A stretch of 45,192 bases of DNA from Kineosporia sp. A_224. GTDB taxonomy: Bacteria > Actinomycetota > Actinomycetes > Actinomycetales > Kineosporiaceae. The notes beneath the pieces are model-generated. The model did no database searches and was not told where the DNA came from. It saw only the letters and a program-made list of their open reading frames with translations. Position numbers and translations under genes: made by a program. Where the stretch lies: positions 1 to 45,192 of the forward strand of contig NZ_MWLN01000172.1 in NCBI RefSeq assembly GCF_002198655.1, in the 5' to 3' direction. Shown here piece by piece: positions 1 to 7,745 of this stretch. Every line of letters begins with the position of its first letter. The stretch's first letter is position 1.

Positions 1-357
1 TGCGGGGGTCGGGGTCGCGCCCGGGGTGCCGGTCGTCGGGCCGGTCGGCGGGGCCGAGGGCGTCCCGGGGACCGGTGGGAGGGGCGTCGGTGTCACCACG
101 GGCGGCCGGGGCCGCGGGTGACGCCTGCGGTGGTGCCAGGGCGCGTCCCGCAGCACGGCGGCCGGCGTGGCAGACGCGGGGTCGGACGTCCCGGCGGACG
201 GCGTGGCGCGCAGCCACCCGGTCGGCACGGCCCCGGTCGCGACGCCCGCGCCGACGGGCAGCGCCACGAGGAGCGCGAGGGAGCCGACGGCGAGCGCGGC
301 GGTGCGGGACAGGTGCTTCGGACGGCGGCGCGGGCGGCCGCCGGTGGTTCTGGGCAC
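1..357 (-). CDS. Secreted or membrane-anchored protein, N-terminal part (3' end outside window)
   Basis: The reading frame is open for 119 codons from a GTG at 357 to the window edge, so the C-terminus is missing. A strong GGAGGA site lies about 5 nt upstream of the GTG and decides the start. The N-terminus is basic (TGGRPRRRPKHLSR) and followed by a hydrophobic stretch at about residues 21-45 (AALAVGSLALLVALPVG), which I read as a signal peptide or signal anchor. After that the chain is rich in Pro, Thr and Ala, a typical cell-wall-spanning linker. It lies 98 bp downstream of the DUF1996 gene on the same strand, so it may belong to the sigma factor transcription unit. No catalytic domain is visible in this part, so no function is assigned. 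Confidence 0.6.
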   Translation of the reverse strand, partial: MPRTTGGRPRRRPKHLSRTAALAVGSLALLVALPVGAGVATGAVPTGWLRATPSAGTSDPASATPAAVLRDAPWHHRRRHPRPRPPVVTPTPLPPVPGTPSAPPTGPTTGTPGATPTPA

Positions 358-455
358 AGGACTCCTCCGGTTCGGGCAGGTGGGCAGGCGGGGTCGTACG
401 GGGGTGCTGGGTCGGTCGTGCGGGCGCGGGGTACGGACAGGGCAGTGCCGCAGGC

Positions 456-1778
456 TCAGACGTCGCCCTCGAGCGCCCTGCCGTCGCCGAGCAGGTGGGA
501 GCCGCAGGACACGGCGGCGCGCAGGCAGTGCTCGGTCCAGGCGGCGGCGATGCCGGGGTCCCAGCCGTTCGCCCAGCCGGCCTGCGCCGACGTCCCGGCG
601 GGGCGCCCCGGGACGTCGGTGCTGAGCCGCCACCGGCGGACGCCGTCGGGCCCGGTCGGCGGGTACAGGACGTGGTAGCTCAGCTCCGGCAGCGCCACCG
701 GACGGGTTGCGGGGCAACCGGTCCCGGTCGCGTAGCCGAGGTGGGCGCGGTGCCCCGGGCTGTCGTTCCGGACGCCGTCCCAGCACTGCGGGAACTGCAC
801 GACGAGCTCCACGGGAGCGTCGCCGCACGACACCGGGGACGCCGAGCGGCGGCCGTCGCCGCCCCAGCAGGTCCACCACGCGTGCTGCTGTGCACCGGTC
901 GCGCCCGGGTCCCCGGCGGCCATCCGCAGCCCGGGCGGCAGTCCCCGGACCTCCCCGGGGCGGACCCCGCCGTACCCGGTGGACAGGTAGACGTGCACGA
1001 CCTGCGGGGCGACGGGGGCCCCGGTGGAGGTGTCGACGAGCGAGGGCACCCAGTAGACCGAGCGGTCGACGGTCCCGCCGCGGCACGTCGACCGGCCGGT
1101 CGCCGTCCAGGGCCCGGTCTCCCCGGCGCGGGCGGACGTGTTGCCCCAGTAGGTGCGCAGCGGCACCGCCCCCGCGCCGCGCCCCGGCCCGGCGAGCACG
1201 TCGTCGGTGTTCATGTGGGAGTAGGCGCATACCGTGCGGAAGATGCCGGTCCCGTCACCGGCCGTCGGCTGCTGGTCCGTCGGGACGACGCGCCGGAGCC
1301 CGCTGCCCGGCGAGCCTGCCGGGACCAGCCCGGGGACGAACGGGACACCTGGCGGGGGGCCGGCCGCGGCGCTCGCGGCCGGGCCGGGCGTCGTCCCCGG
1401 ACCGGTGCCGGGACCGGTGCTCGCCGCGGGCGGGAGCGCCGCGGTCACCGTCCCCCGCGTGGTTCCGGCGGAGGGCGCCGGGCCGGACGGGACCGGCGGG
1501 GGAGTCGGGGCGCTGCTGCCCGCGGGCGGCTGGACGACGACGCCGAGCCCGCCGCGCGGCCCGCCGGGCAGCGCCACGGCCGCGAGCGCGGCGGCGACGA
1601 GGAGCGTGCCTGCGGCAGCGGCCGCCCGGGTCCGTCGGCGGCGCCGGACGAGGCGACCCACCCGCTCGAGCCGGTCGGCGGGTCCGGGCAGGTCGGGATA
1701 GGCGGACCGGAGCAGGTCGCGCAGGCCGTCGTCGCCGTCCGCCCCGCCGGGACCGGCCGGCCGGTCGGAGGCGGTCAT
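456..1778 (-). CDS. Membrane-anchored DUF1996 protein, probable partner of the ECF sigma factor
   Basis: 440 aa. Residues 1-50 are cytosolic in character and end in an arginine cluster; residues about 52-70 form one transmembrane helix; about 71-175 is a Pro/Thr/Gly/Ala linker; about 180-440 matches DUF1996, with CAYSHMNTDD at 184, then STCRGGTVDRSVYWVPSL, VVHVYLSTGYG, WTCWGG, QFPQCWDGVRNDSPGHRAHL and LPELSYHVLYP. The ATG overlaps the sigma factor TGA (ATGA), indicating translational coupling. The short N-terminal segment plus single helix resembles the anti-sigma-like partners commonly encoded after SigE-family ECF sigma factors, so I infer that the outer DUF1996 domain is surface-exposed and may be linked to control of the sigma factor. 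The biochemical role of DUF1996 is not known to me. Domain call is firm; the regulatory role is inference. Confidence 0.85.
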   Translation of the reverse strand: MTASDRPAGPGGADGDDGLRDLLRSAYPDLPGPADRLERVGRLVRRRRRTRAAAAAGTLLVAAALAAVALPGGPRGGLGVVVQPPAGSSAPTPPPVPSGPAPSAGTTRGTVTAALPPAASTGPGTGPGTTPGPAASAAAGPPPGVPFVPGLVPAGSPGSGLRRVVPTDQQPTAGDGTGIFRTVCAYSHMNTDDVLAGPGRGAGAVPLRTYWGNTSARAGETGPWTATGRSTCRGGTVDRSVYWVPSLVDTSTGAPVAPQVVHVYLSTGYGGVRPGEVRGLPPGLRMAAGDPGATGAQQHAWWTCWGGDGRRSASPVSCGDAPVELVVQFPQCWDGVRNDSPGHRAHLGYATGTGCPATRPVALPELSYHVLYPPTGPDGVRRWRLSTDVPGRPAGTSAQAGWANGWDPGIAAAWTEHCLRAAVSCGSHLLGDGRALEGDV

Positions 1779-2296
1779 ACGTCCCACCGGCCGATCGGGG
1801 CCGGGCCGAGGTGCGGGTCCGACCGCAGCGTCGCGAGCGCGCGCCCGGCCTGCACCTTGACCGTGGCGGTCGAGCAGCCGAGGGTGCGCGCGGTCTCGTC
1901 GATCGAGAGGTCCTCGAGGTAGCGGAGCACGACGACGGAGCGCTGCTGCGGCGAGAGGCGCAGCAGCGCCCGGTGGACGGCGTCCCGCGCGGCCGAACGG
2001 CCGGCCAGGTCGGTGTCCTCGGCGGTCTCCGGGACCTGCGCCGACGGGACCTCGCCCCGCCAGCGGCGCCGCCGTCCGGACAGGAACGTCGACACGAGCA
2101 CTCGTCGCACGTACGCCTCCGGGCTCTGGCCGGCGGAGATCCTGGCCCACTTGGGCCAGACCTCGGCCAGCGCGGTCTGCAGGAGGTCCTCCGCCGACGT
2201 CCGGTCACCCGTGAGCGCCCAGGCGGCGCGCAGGAGCGCGCCGGACCGCGCGGTGACGAACTCCGCGAAGCCGTCGGGTGGGTCGTGTCGTCGCAT
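1775..2296 (-). CDS. ECF RNA polymerase sigma factor, SigE-like family
   Basis: 173 aa, the normal size for a two-domain ECF sigma factor. Region 2 covers about residues 10-75 (GALLRAAWALTGDRTSAEDL, then QTALAEVWPKW), and region 4 about 105-160 (LSPQQRSVVVLRYLEDLSID, then ETARTLGCSTATVKVQAGRAL, the helix-turn-helix that reads the -35 element). The ATG at 2296 has a GGAGAG upstream. It overlaps the downstream membrane protein by 4 bp. The gene begins about 40 nt after the end of a highly structured transcript region, so it could be read from the strong promoter at 2655-2683 through that RNA, or from its own promoter, which I could not identify. Targets are unknown. Confidence 0.93.
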   Translation of the reverse strand: MRRHDPPDGFAEFVTARSGALLRAAWALTGDRTSAEDLLQTALAEVWPKWARISAGQSPEAYVRRVLVSTFLSGRRRRWRGEVPSAQVPETAEDTDLAGRSAARDAVHRALLRLSPQQRSVVVLRYLEDLSIDETARTLGCSTATVKVQAGRALATLRSDPHLGPAPIGRWDV

Positions 2297-2334
2297 CGGC
2301 TCTCCGCCGTCTCAGCGTTCCGGCGGTGCCGAAA

Positions 2335-2648
2335 GGTAAACAGCCGAGGTGGGGCGGGTCCAGCGTGGCGCGGTCCGGTCACCGCGCGGTCACCGTTCCA
2401 GGACAGGCAACAGCCCGCAGGCTGCCTCCGGGTGGAGGCTGCCGTGCTGGACGATGCACGGCTCCTGCGGGCTGCGGTGACTGCCTGGTACTCGCCGGCC
2501 GCTGAAGGCCCGGCGAATGCCCCGTGGGGGACGGTCGACGCATCGACCGGCTCCGGGTGGGGCAGTCCGTCCGTCTGACAGCGGCTAGCGGGCAGCCACC
2601 TCACGCGTCCTGTTGATATCCAACTCCGGACCACCTCCCTTCCCGTGT
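2335..2648 (-). ncRNA. Candidate structured RNA of about 310 nt, possibly 6S/Ms1-like, or a long leader of the sigma factor gene
   Basis: No convincing ORF fills this 440-bp gap. On the minus strand a near-consensus promoter (see 2655-2683) would start a transcript near 2648. Its ends can pair: 2631-2637 with 2346-2352 (GAGGTGG/CCACCTC), and 2626-2634 with 2370-2378 (GGTCCGG core, plus a G-U pair that forms only on the minus strand). Inside are perfect helices: 2411-2421 with 2464-2474 (11 bp), 2424-2429 with 2434-2439, 2442-2447 with 2456-2461, 2492-2498 with 2510-2516, 2518-2523 with 2559-2564, and 2532-2538 with 2543-2549. A T-rich GTTTACCTTT lies just past the closing stem. Size, closed ends and strong promoter resemble the actinobacterial RNA polymerase-binding RNA Ms1, but I cannot confirm homology. 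RNase P, tmRNA and SRP RNA signatures are absent. Confidence 0.5.
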
Positions 2649-2654
2649 ACGGCG

Positions 2655-2683
2655 AACCTACGACGCGCTCGCGGCGATGGCAA
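2655..2683 (-). promoter_or_regulatory. Near-consensus housekeeping promoter for the structured RNA
   Basis: On the minus strand TTGCCA (2683-2678) and TAGGTT (2660-2655) are separated by exactly 17 nt. They match the actinobacterial principal-sigma pattern TTGACA-N17-TAnnnT at all but one scored base. The predicted start is an A near 2648. It points away from the nitroreductase and into the structured RNA and then the sigma factor gene. Confidence 0.65.
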
Positions 2684-2737
2684 CGCGAATACCCGGCGAT
2701 CCGCTGGGAGAGAACACGATGGCCGGACCAGGGCCGA

Positions 2738-3364
2738 TCAGGCCTCGGTGACGACGCGCTCGAAAGGCAGCCGCGGGCTGCGCGGGAACCACGCGTCCGG
2801 GCCGGGGCGGCCGATGTTCACGACGGCGACGACCTGCCGGTCGCCCTCGGGGAAGAACTCCTGCTCGACCCCGGCGGCGTCCAGGCCCGTCATGGGGCCG
2901 GCGGCCAGCCCCGCGGCGCGGATCCCGAGGATCAGGTAGCCGAGCTGGATCGAGGCGTTGAACTTCGAGAACGCGGCGCGGCCGTCGGGGTCGGCGAACA
3001 TGTCCTTGGCGTTCGGCGCGTGCGGGAAGACCTCGGGGAGGGTCTCGTGGAACTCGCGGTCCGCGGTGACGACGGCGACGAGCGGCGCGGCGGCCGTCTT
3101 CGCCTGGTTGCCCGGCGCCATGTGCTGCACGAGGCGCTCTCGGGCCTCGGGCGAGCGGACGAGCGTGACCCGCATCGGCTGGGTGTTCATGCTCGTCGGC
3201 GCCCACTGGACGAGGTCGTAGATCGCCCGGACCTGCTCGTCGGTGACGGGCTCGTCGGTGAACGTGTTCGCGGTGCGCGCCGAGCGGAAGAGCAGGTCCT
3301 GCGCGTCCTTGCCCAGCTCGAGCACCTCGTGGAGCGCGGTGGCGGGGGTGTCGGTGACGGTCAC
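2738..3364 (-). CDS. Nitroreductase family protein, RutE/HadB-like (malonic semialdehyde reductase type)
   Basis: 208 aa, close to the usual length of FMN-dependent RutE-type reductases. The conserved N-terminal segment LLFRSARTANTFTDEPV, the WAPTSMNTQPMRV flavin-contact region (about residues 54-66) and FNASIQLGYLILGIRAAGL with AAGPMTG are all present. Members bind FMN and reduce small aldehydes or quinone/nitro compounds with NAD(P)H. The GTG start at 3364 has AAGGA about 9 nt upstream. The gene is divergent from the MOSC gene, and the space between them holds a 23-bp palindrome suited to a MarR-type regulator, although no MarR gene is in this window. The natural substrate cannot be read from sequence. 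Confidence 0.88.
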   Translation of the reverse strand: MTVTDTPATALHEVLELGKDAQDLLFRSARTANTFTDEPVTDEQVRAIYDLVQWAPTSMNTQPMRVTLVRSPEARERLVQHMAPGNQAKTAAAPLVAVVTADREFHETLPEVFPHAPNAKDMFADPDGRAAFSKFNASIQLGYLILGIRAAGLAAGPMTGLDAAGVEQEFFPEGDRQVVAVVNIGRPGPDAWFPRSPRLPFERVVTEA

Positions 3365-3437
3365 GGTGGTGGTCCTTCCACGGGAACGGGATGTCCTGCG
3401 ACGGCCCGTCGGCGCTGCCGGGCCGGATCAGTTACTA

Positions 3438-3460
3438 GAAGGTTCAACTATTGAATCTTC
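3438..3460. promoter_or_regulatory. 23-bp palindromic operator candidate between divergent genes
   Basis: Two half-sites GAAGGTTCAA and TTGAATCTTC flank a CTA centre; 9 of 10 positions are complementary. The site lies in an AT-rich patch that stands out from the GC-rich surroundings, 74 nt upstream of the nitroreductase GTG and 91 nt upstream of the MOSC ATG. Symmetry and spacing suit a dimeric winged-helix regulator such as MarR. This is inference from symmetry only. Confidence 0.5.
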
Positions 3461-3550
3461 TTCCATTGAAATGTGTGGCGCCCGTCACCCCTGCTGTCCG
3501 CCGGTCGATCTCTGTGGACGACGACCGGCCTCCCGACCCACACTCGCGTC

Positions 3551-4123
3551 ATGACCGAGATCGCGGAGCCCGCCGTCCGTCACCTCACCGCCGCCGAGCT
3601 CGCCGCGGCCCTGCCCGGCGTGCTCACGGCACCGCGCGGCAGCGGCACCGTGGAGCTCGTCGTCCGCCGCCCGGCCGTCGACGCCCGCGAGGAGCTCGCC
3701 GTCGGCGTCCTCGACCCCGGCGCCGGCCTCGTCGGCGACGACTGGGCCGACCTCCCGAGCACGGCGACCTCGGACGGGTCGGCGCACCCCGGCCGCCAGC
3801 TCACGCTCATGAGCTCACGGTTCGTCGACCTCGTCGCCGGGTCCCGCGACCGCTGGGCGCTCGCCGGCGACCAGGTCTACGTCGACCTCGACCTCTCCGA
3901 GGAGGCACTGCCCGTCGGCACCCGGCTGCGCGTGGGGACGGCGGTCGTCGAGATCACCGACCAGCCGCACACCGGCTGCGCGAAGTTCGCCGCCCGGTTC
4001 GGCCGCGACGCGCACAAGCTCGTGTGGTCCGACGAGGGCCGCGCGCTGCGGCTGCGCGGCGTCTACGCGCGGGTCGTCGAGGCGGGCGAGGTCCGCCCGG
4101 GGGACCAGGTCGCCGTCCTCTGA
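3551..4123 (+). CDS. MOSC-domain protein
   Basis: 190 aa if started at the ATG at 3551, which begins a plausible N-terminus; longer in-frame starts upstream would read through the operator region. The MOSC signature is seen in the second half: QPHTGCAKFAARFG with the conserved cysteine at residue 143, preceded by a beta-rich stretch (GTRLRVGTAVVEITDQP). MOSC domains occur in molybdenum cofactor sulfurases and in stand-alone proteins that reduce or transfer sulfur at molybdenum centres. This one carries no PLP domain, so it is a stand-alone type. There is no clear Shine-Dalgarno. It converges on the hotdog-like gene at 4161. Confidence 0.85.
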   Translation: MTEIAEPAVRHLTAAELAAALPGVLTAPRGSGTVELVVRRPAVDAREELAVGVLDPGAGLVGDDWADLPSTATSDGSAHPGRQLTLMSSRFVDLVAGSRDRWALAGDQVYVDLDLSEEALPVGTRLRVGTAVVEITDQPHTGCAKFAARFGRDAHKLVWSDEGRALRLRGVYARVVEAGEVRPGDQVAVL

Positions 4124-4160
4124 CGCACTGCGCCGACGGACGGCGCCGGCGCGGGCGTGC

Positions 4161-4937
4161 TCAGCCCGCCGGTGCGATCCGCGCCAGGTCGACCTCGACC
4201 CAGACCTGCGCGGTGCGCGCGAGCGGCTCGCCGTCCGCGGCGAAGAGCGTCGTCGTCGTGAGCGTCGTGCGGGCCCGTTCGGCGCGCACCGTCCCGGCGA
4301 CGACGCACTGCTCGCCGACCCCGGGCCGGCGGACCACGGCCGCGGTCATCGTGCCGAGGAGGAAGACCCGGCCGGCGAGGTCGAGGGTCCAGATCCCGGG
4401 GCAGTCGAGCGCCGCCCAGACGGTGGCGAGGTCGGCCCGGCCGTCGCCGGCGTCGGACGACGCGTCGGGCACCCACGGCGTGGCCGTCGTCCCCGGGGCG
4501 CCGCCGGCCGGTCGGGCCGGGGTCAGCCGCAGGCCCGTCGGGTGGTCCGGGGAGCACGTGAAGCACGTCGGGAACGGGTGCTCGCCGGGGCCGGGATAGC
4601 CCGCGGCAGCGGCCCGCGCGACGTCGACGGGCACGAAGGTGTCGGGGGCGTCGTCCGGGTCGGGGAACCCGGCGGGCGGCAGGCCGGCCGGGGCTGCCGT
4701 CGCGGCGAGGACCTCCCCGTGCAGCAGCCGGACGCCGGACGCCGGGTCCGCGCCGTCGAGCGGGACGACGTCCAGCACGGTCTCGAGCGGCGGCGGCGCC
4801 GAGAGCCGGACGGCGACCGCACGCCCCGAGAGCGCGCCGGGCACGTGCGCCGCGAGCGCCCCGGCGACCCAGCCGCCGTTGCCGGAGCCGGGCGGGCCGC
4901 TGAAGCGGGCAGGGATCACGAGCGTCGTCGTCGGCAC
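4161..4937 (-). CDS. Hotdog-fold thioesterase-like protein
   Basis: 258 aa from a GTG at 4937. The central motif FPTCFTCSPDHPTGLRLTP (about residues 123-141) matches the CFxCGP-x3-GL signature of a family of actinobacterial PaaI-like acyl-CoA thioesterase proteins, and a C-terminal beta-rich half (VVAGTVRAERARTTLTTTTL) fits a second hotdog unit. An N-terminal stretch NGGWVAGALAAHV resembles the helix that packs in hotdog folds. Substrate is unknown. Its start is about 60 bp from the photolyase stop on the same strand, so co-transcription with the photolyase is possible. The start codon is uncertain because no strong ribosome site is visible. Confidence 0.6.
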   Translation of the reverse strand: MPTTTLVIPARFSGPPGSGNGGWVAGALAAHVPGALSGRAVAVRLSAPPPLETVLDVVPLDGADPASGVRLLHGEVLAATAAPAGLPPAGFPDPDDAPDTFVPVDVARAAAAGYPGPGEHPFPTCFTCSPDHPTGLRLTPARPAGGAPGTTATPWVPDASSDAGDGRADLATVWAALDCPGIWTLDLAGRVFLLGTMTAAVVRRPGVGEQCVVAGTVRAERARTTLTTTTLFAADGEPLARTAQVWVEVDLARIAPAG

Positions 4938-4996
4938 GGGCGTGATGCTGCCAGCCCGCCGGGGCGGGCGCGACGCCCGGTCCGCCCGGCCGCCGG

Positions 4997-6448
4997 TCAG
5001 CCGCCGCGGACCTCCGCGTACCGGGCGAGCGCCTCGACCCGCTCGGCGGCGTGGTCGACGATCCGCTCCGGGTAGCCGTGCGCGTAGCCGTCGAGGACGT
5101 CCCACGGCGCGTGCGCGGCCTTGCCGGCCAGGTGCGCGAGCTCGGGGACGTACCGGCGCACGTACACGCCGTCCGGGTCGAACTTCTCGCCCTGGGAGAC
5201 CGGGTTGAAGACCCGGAAGTACGGGGCGGCGTCCGTGCCCGAGCCGGCGACCCACTGCCAGCCGTGCTGGTTGCTCGCGAGGTCGCCGTCCCGCAGCCAG
5301 CGCATGAACCAGCGGGCACCGTGCTGCCACTCGACGTGCAGGTCCTTGACGAGGAAGCTCGCGACGACCATCCGGACCCGGTTGTGCACCCAGCCCGTGG
5401 CCCGCAGCTGGCGCATCCCGGCGTCGACGAACGGGTACCCGGTGCGGCCCTCCTGCCACGCCTCGAGATGCTCGCGGGCGGTCCTCGACCGGGCGGGGTC
5501 GGCGTACCGCATGCCGGCGTACTCGGGGCGCAGGTACTCGCGGGCCGTCGCCGGGCGGTGCCACAGGACGTCGGCGTAGAACTCCCGCCAGCCGAGCTCG
5601 CTGCGCAGCGTGTCGGCGCCCGCGCCGCGGCGGTGCGAGAGGTCGGCGAGCATCGTCCGCGGGTGGATCTCGCCGTACTTCAGGTGGGCGGACATCGCCG
5701 TCGTCCCGTCGACGCCGGGGGTGTCGCGGCGGTCGGCGTACTCGGTGACCCCGCCGCCGTCGACCTCCCCCGCGAGGAAGGCGTGCCACCGGGTCAGTGC
5801 CGCCTGCTCGCCGACCTCGGGCACCTCGAGGCCCTCGAGGTCGGGCTCCTCGGGCAGCGGGTCGGTCGCCGGTGCGCTCCCGGACGTCGGGCGGGCGGCG
5901 GCGCCGTGCCACTCGACGTCCTTCGGCGGCGACGCCGCGGGCGCCGGCCAACCGTGCCGCGCCCACGCCTTGAAGAAGGGGGTGAAGACCTTGTACGGGT
6001 CGCCGGAGCCGTTCGTCACCGTGCCCGGGCCGACGGCGTAGGGCGTCCCGGTGCGCACGAGCCGGCCGCCGGCGGCCGCGAGCGCCGCCGCCACCGCGTC
6101 GTCCCGGCGTCGGCCGTACGGGCCGGCGTCCGCGGTGACGTGCACCGACGCCGCGCCGACCTCGCGCGCCAGGGCCGGGACGGCGTCCGCCGGGTCGCCG
6201 TGCCGGACGACGAGGACGGGCCGCCGGGCCGTGCCGCCGAGCGAGGCGTCCAGGGCCCGCAGGGAGCGCACGAGCCAGGCCCGCCGGGGAGGGCCGGCCG
6301 GCTCCCACAGCGCCGGGTCGAGGACGAAGAGCGGGACGACGCCCGACCGGCCCCCGCCGTTCTCCCCGGCCGCGGTGTGCGCCGCGAGGAGGGCCGGATG
6401 GTCGGCCAGCCGCAGGTCCCGCCGGAACCACAGAACGCTCGTCACCAC
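4997..6448 (-). CDS. phrB: Deoxyribodipyrimidine photo-lyase (class I CPD photolyase)
   Basis: About 483 aa. The N-terminal antenna-binding Rossmann domain starts [16 protein letters not shown], and the C-terminal FAD/DNA-binding domain carries [50 protein letters not shown] and [20 protein letters not shown], all hallmarks of class I photolyases that split cyclobutane pyrimidine dimers with light. Length and domain order are complete. Two adjacent GTG codons (6448, 6445) can start it; TAGCGT lies 8 nt upstream (6462-6457) without a Shine-Dalgarno, suggesting a leaderless mRNA. Longer starts would add a non-homologous Pro/Ala tail. Confidence 0.95.
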   Translation of the reverse strand: MVTSVLWFRRDLRLADHPALLAAHTAAGENGGGRSGVVPLFVLDPALWEPAGPPRRAWLVRSLRALDASLGGTARRPVLVVRHGDPADAVPALAREVGAASVHVTADAGPYGRRRDDAVAAALAAAGGRLVRTGTPYAVGPGTVTNGSGDPYKVFTPFFKAWARHGWPAPAASPPKDVEWHGAAARPTSGSAPATDPLPEEPDLEGLEVPEVGEQAALTRWHAFLAGEVDGGGVTEYADRRDTPGVDGTTAMSAHLKYGEIHPRTMLADLSHRRGAGADTLRSELGWREFYADVLWHRPATAREYLRPEYAGMRYADPARSRTAREHLEAWQEGRTGYPFVDAGMRQLRATGWVHNRVRMVVASFLVKDLHVEWQHGARWFMRWLRDGDLASNQHGWQWVAGSGTDAAPYFRVFNPVSQGEKFDPDGVYVRRYVPELAHLAGKAAHAPWDVLDGYAHGYPERIVDHAAERVEALARYAEVRGG

Positions 6449-6680
6449 GTCGGACGACGCTAGCCGCGCCGGCCCGGGGGCGCCCGCCGGAAGAGGACCG
6501 GCCGGCGGGGTGTTGTGCTGCGGACCGGTGCGGCGCGCAGGCGGCACGACGCCGGCGGCCCAGGTCGTCACCAGGAGGGGCCGTCACGGGGGAGAATGCA
6601 GCTGCCGCACGCGCCCGCCCGTGCGACGGGGACCCGCGAGGCGCGCGACGAGCACGCCGACGACAGGAGGCCGAGGTCCG

Positions 6681-7376
6681 GTGACCGACCTCATCGACAC
6701 CACCGAGATGTACCTGCGGACGATCTTCGAGCTCGAGGAGGAGGGGATCGTCCCGCTGCGCGCGCGCATCGCCGAGCGGATCGGCCACTCCGGCCCGACC
6801 GTCTCCCAGACCGTCGCGCGGATGGAGCGGGACGGGCTGCTGCTCGTGTCCGGCGACCGGCATCTCGAGCTCACCGACTCCGGCCGGCTCAAGGCGACCC
6901 GGGTCATGCGCAAGCACCGGCTCGCGGAGCGGCTCCTCCTCGACGTCATCGGCCTGGAGTGGCAGTACGTCCACGACGAGGCCTGCCGCTGGGAGCACGT
7001 CATGAGCGACCGGGTCGAGCGCAAGCTCCTCGGGATCCTCGTCGACCCGCGCGAGTCCCCGTACGGCAACCCGATCCCGGGCCTCGACGAGCTCGGCGGC
7101 ACCTCCGTGGCCCCCGCGGACTTCCGCACCGGGGTCGAGGCGCTGACGACCGTCCTCGAGGGGTCGACGACCCCTCGGGACCTCGTCGTCCGCCGTCTGG
7201 GTGAACCACTCCAGACCGACACCGAGCTCATGGCCAGGCTCGCCGAGGCCGGGCTGCGTCCCGGTGTGCGTGTCTCGGCGTGTCGCACCCGGGACACGTT
7301 GCGTGTCGAAGCGCCGGACGGCGTCCTCGACCTCCTACCGAGCGTGGCCGCCCACGTCTTCGTGGCCACTGCCTGA
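6681..7376 (+). CDS. ideR: Iron-dependent transcriptional repressor, DtxR/IdeR family
   Basis: 231 aa. The winged helix-turn-helix (about 1-70: [37 protein letters not shown]) is followed by the metal-binding dimer domain and an SH3-like tail. The ligands fall at exactly the DtxR numbers: Met10, Cys102, Glu105 and His106 for the primary site, His79, Glu83 and His98 for the ancillary site. This is a functional Fe(II)-sensing repressor of iron uptake genes. The GTG start at 6681 has AGGAGG 10 nt upstream. It is a single-gene unit divergent from the photolyase. The next gene follows 369 nt later behind a riboswitch. Confidence 0.95.
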   Translation: MTDLIDTTEMYLRTIFELEEEGIVPLRARIAERIGHSGPTVSQTVARMERDGLLLVSGDRHLELTDSGRLKATRVMRKHRLAERLLLDVIGLEWQYVHDEACRWEHVMSDRVERKLLGILVDPRESPYGNPIPGLDELGGTSVAPADFRTGVEALTTVLEGSTTPRDLVVRRLGEPLQTDTELMARLAEAGLRPGVRVSACRTRDTLRVEAPDGVLDLLPSVAAHVFVATA

Positions 7377-7392
7377 CCTGCAATGGTCACGC

Positions 7393-7421
7393 TTGGTGAT
7401 GATTTATGAGTCGCTTATCGT
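7393..7421 (+). promoter_or_regulatory. Candidate upstream promoter for the riboswitch-NlpC/P60 unit
   Basis: TTGGTG (7393-7398) and TATCGT (7416-7421) with a 17-nt spacer, in a locally AT-rich patch just after the DtxR stop codon. It would make a leader of about 320 nt. Weaker than the second candidate at 7449-7478. Confidence 0.3.
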
Positions 7422-7448
7422 GACACCCGACACGGCCGTGACCGTGAC

Positions 7449-7478
7449 GTGACATCCGCGGATCCCGCGGGGTAGTTT
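7449..7478 (+). promoter_or_regulatory. Candidate proximal promoter for the riboswitch-NlpC/P60 unit
   Basis: GTGACA (7449-7454) and TAGTTT (7473-7478) with an 18-nt spacer. Transcription would begin near 7485, about 20 nt before the first paired element of the riboswitch, which is the expected distance. Confidence 0.45.
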
Positions 7479-7504
7479 CGGCACGCCTCCCACCCCTGGG
7501 GGGT

Positions 7505-7738
7505 CTCCGGGTCGGACGCCGAGCTCTGCCACCGTCCGGAGAACCGAACACCGCATGGCAGAGGCGGGGGACCCACTTTCGGCACTCCGGACCGGACGGC
7601 GAACCAGCCGCCGGGCAGAACCACCGGAGCGCCTTGGGGTGAAGCCCTCGGTGCGAGGTCCCACAAGGGCCGCGCGCCAGGGCCGGGTGACTTCTCCAAC
7701 CCGAACCCGACAGCTCACCTCGAAGGCGTCCGGAGAGG
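7505..7738 (+). promoter_or_regulatory. c-di-AMP riboswitch (ydaO-yuaA class)
   Basis: The conserved blocks occur in order: closing stem 7514-7520 (GGACGCC) with 7725-7731 (GGCGTCC); stem 7524-7530 with 7558-7564 (CTCTGCC/GGCAGAG) followed by GCGGGGGACCCA; TTGGGGTGAAGC at 7634-7645; AAGGGC at 7665-7670; and the strongly conserved AACCCGAACCCGACAGCTCA from 7698 leading into CCTCG and the closing stem. Actinobacterial members of this class control Rpf and NlpC/P60 wall hydrolases and switch expression off when c-di-AMP binds. Here the ribosome site GGAGAGG (7732-7738) directly follows the 3' strand of the closing stem, so control of translation as well as transcription is possible. I see no obvious separate terminator between it and the start codon. 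Confidence 0.92.
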
Positions 7739-7745
7739 TTCCACT

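Noticed and set aside
2335-2648. RNase P RNA, tmRNA, SRP RNA or cobalamin riboswitch identity for the structured region
   Set aside because: The GAGGAAAGTCC core of RNase P, the tag-peptide ORF and CCA end of tmRNA, the GGAAGG-type SRP loop and the GCCACTG cobalamin box were not found.
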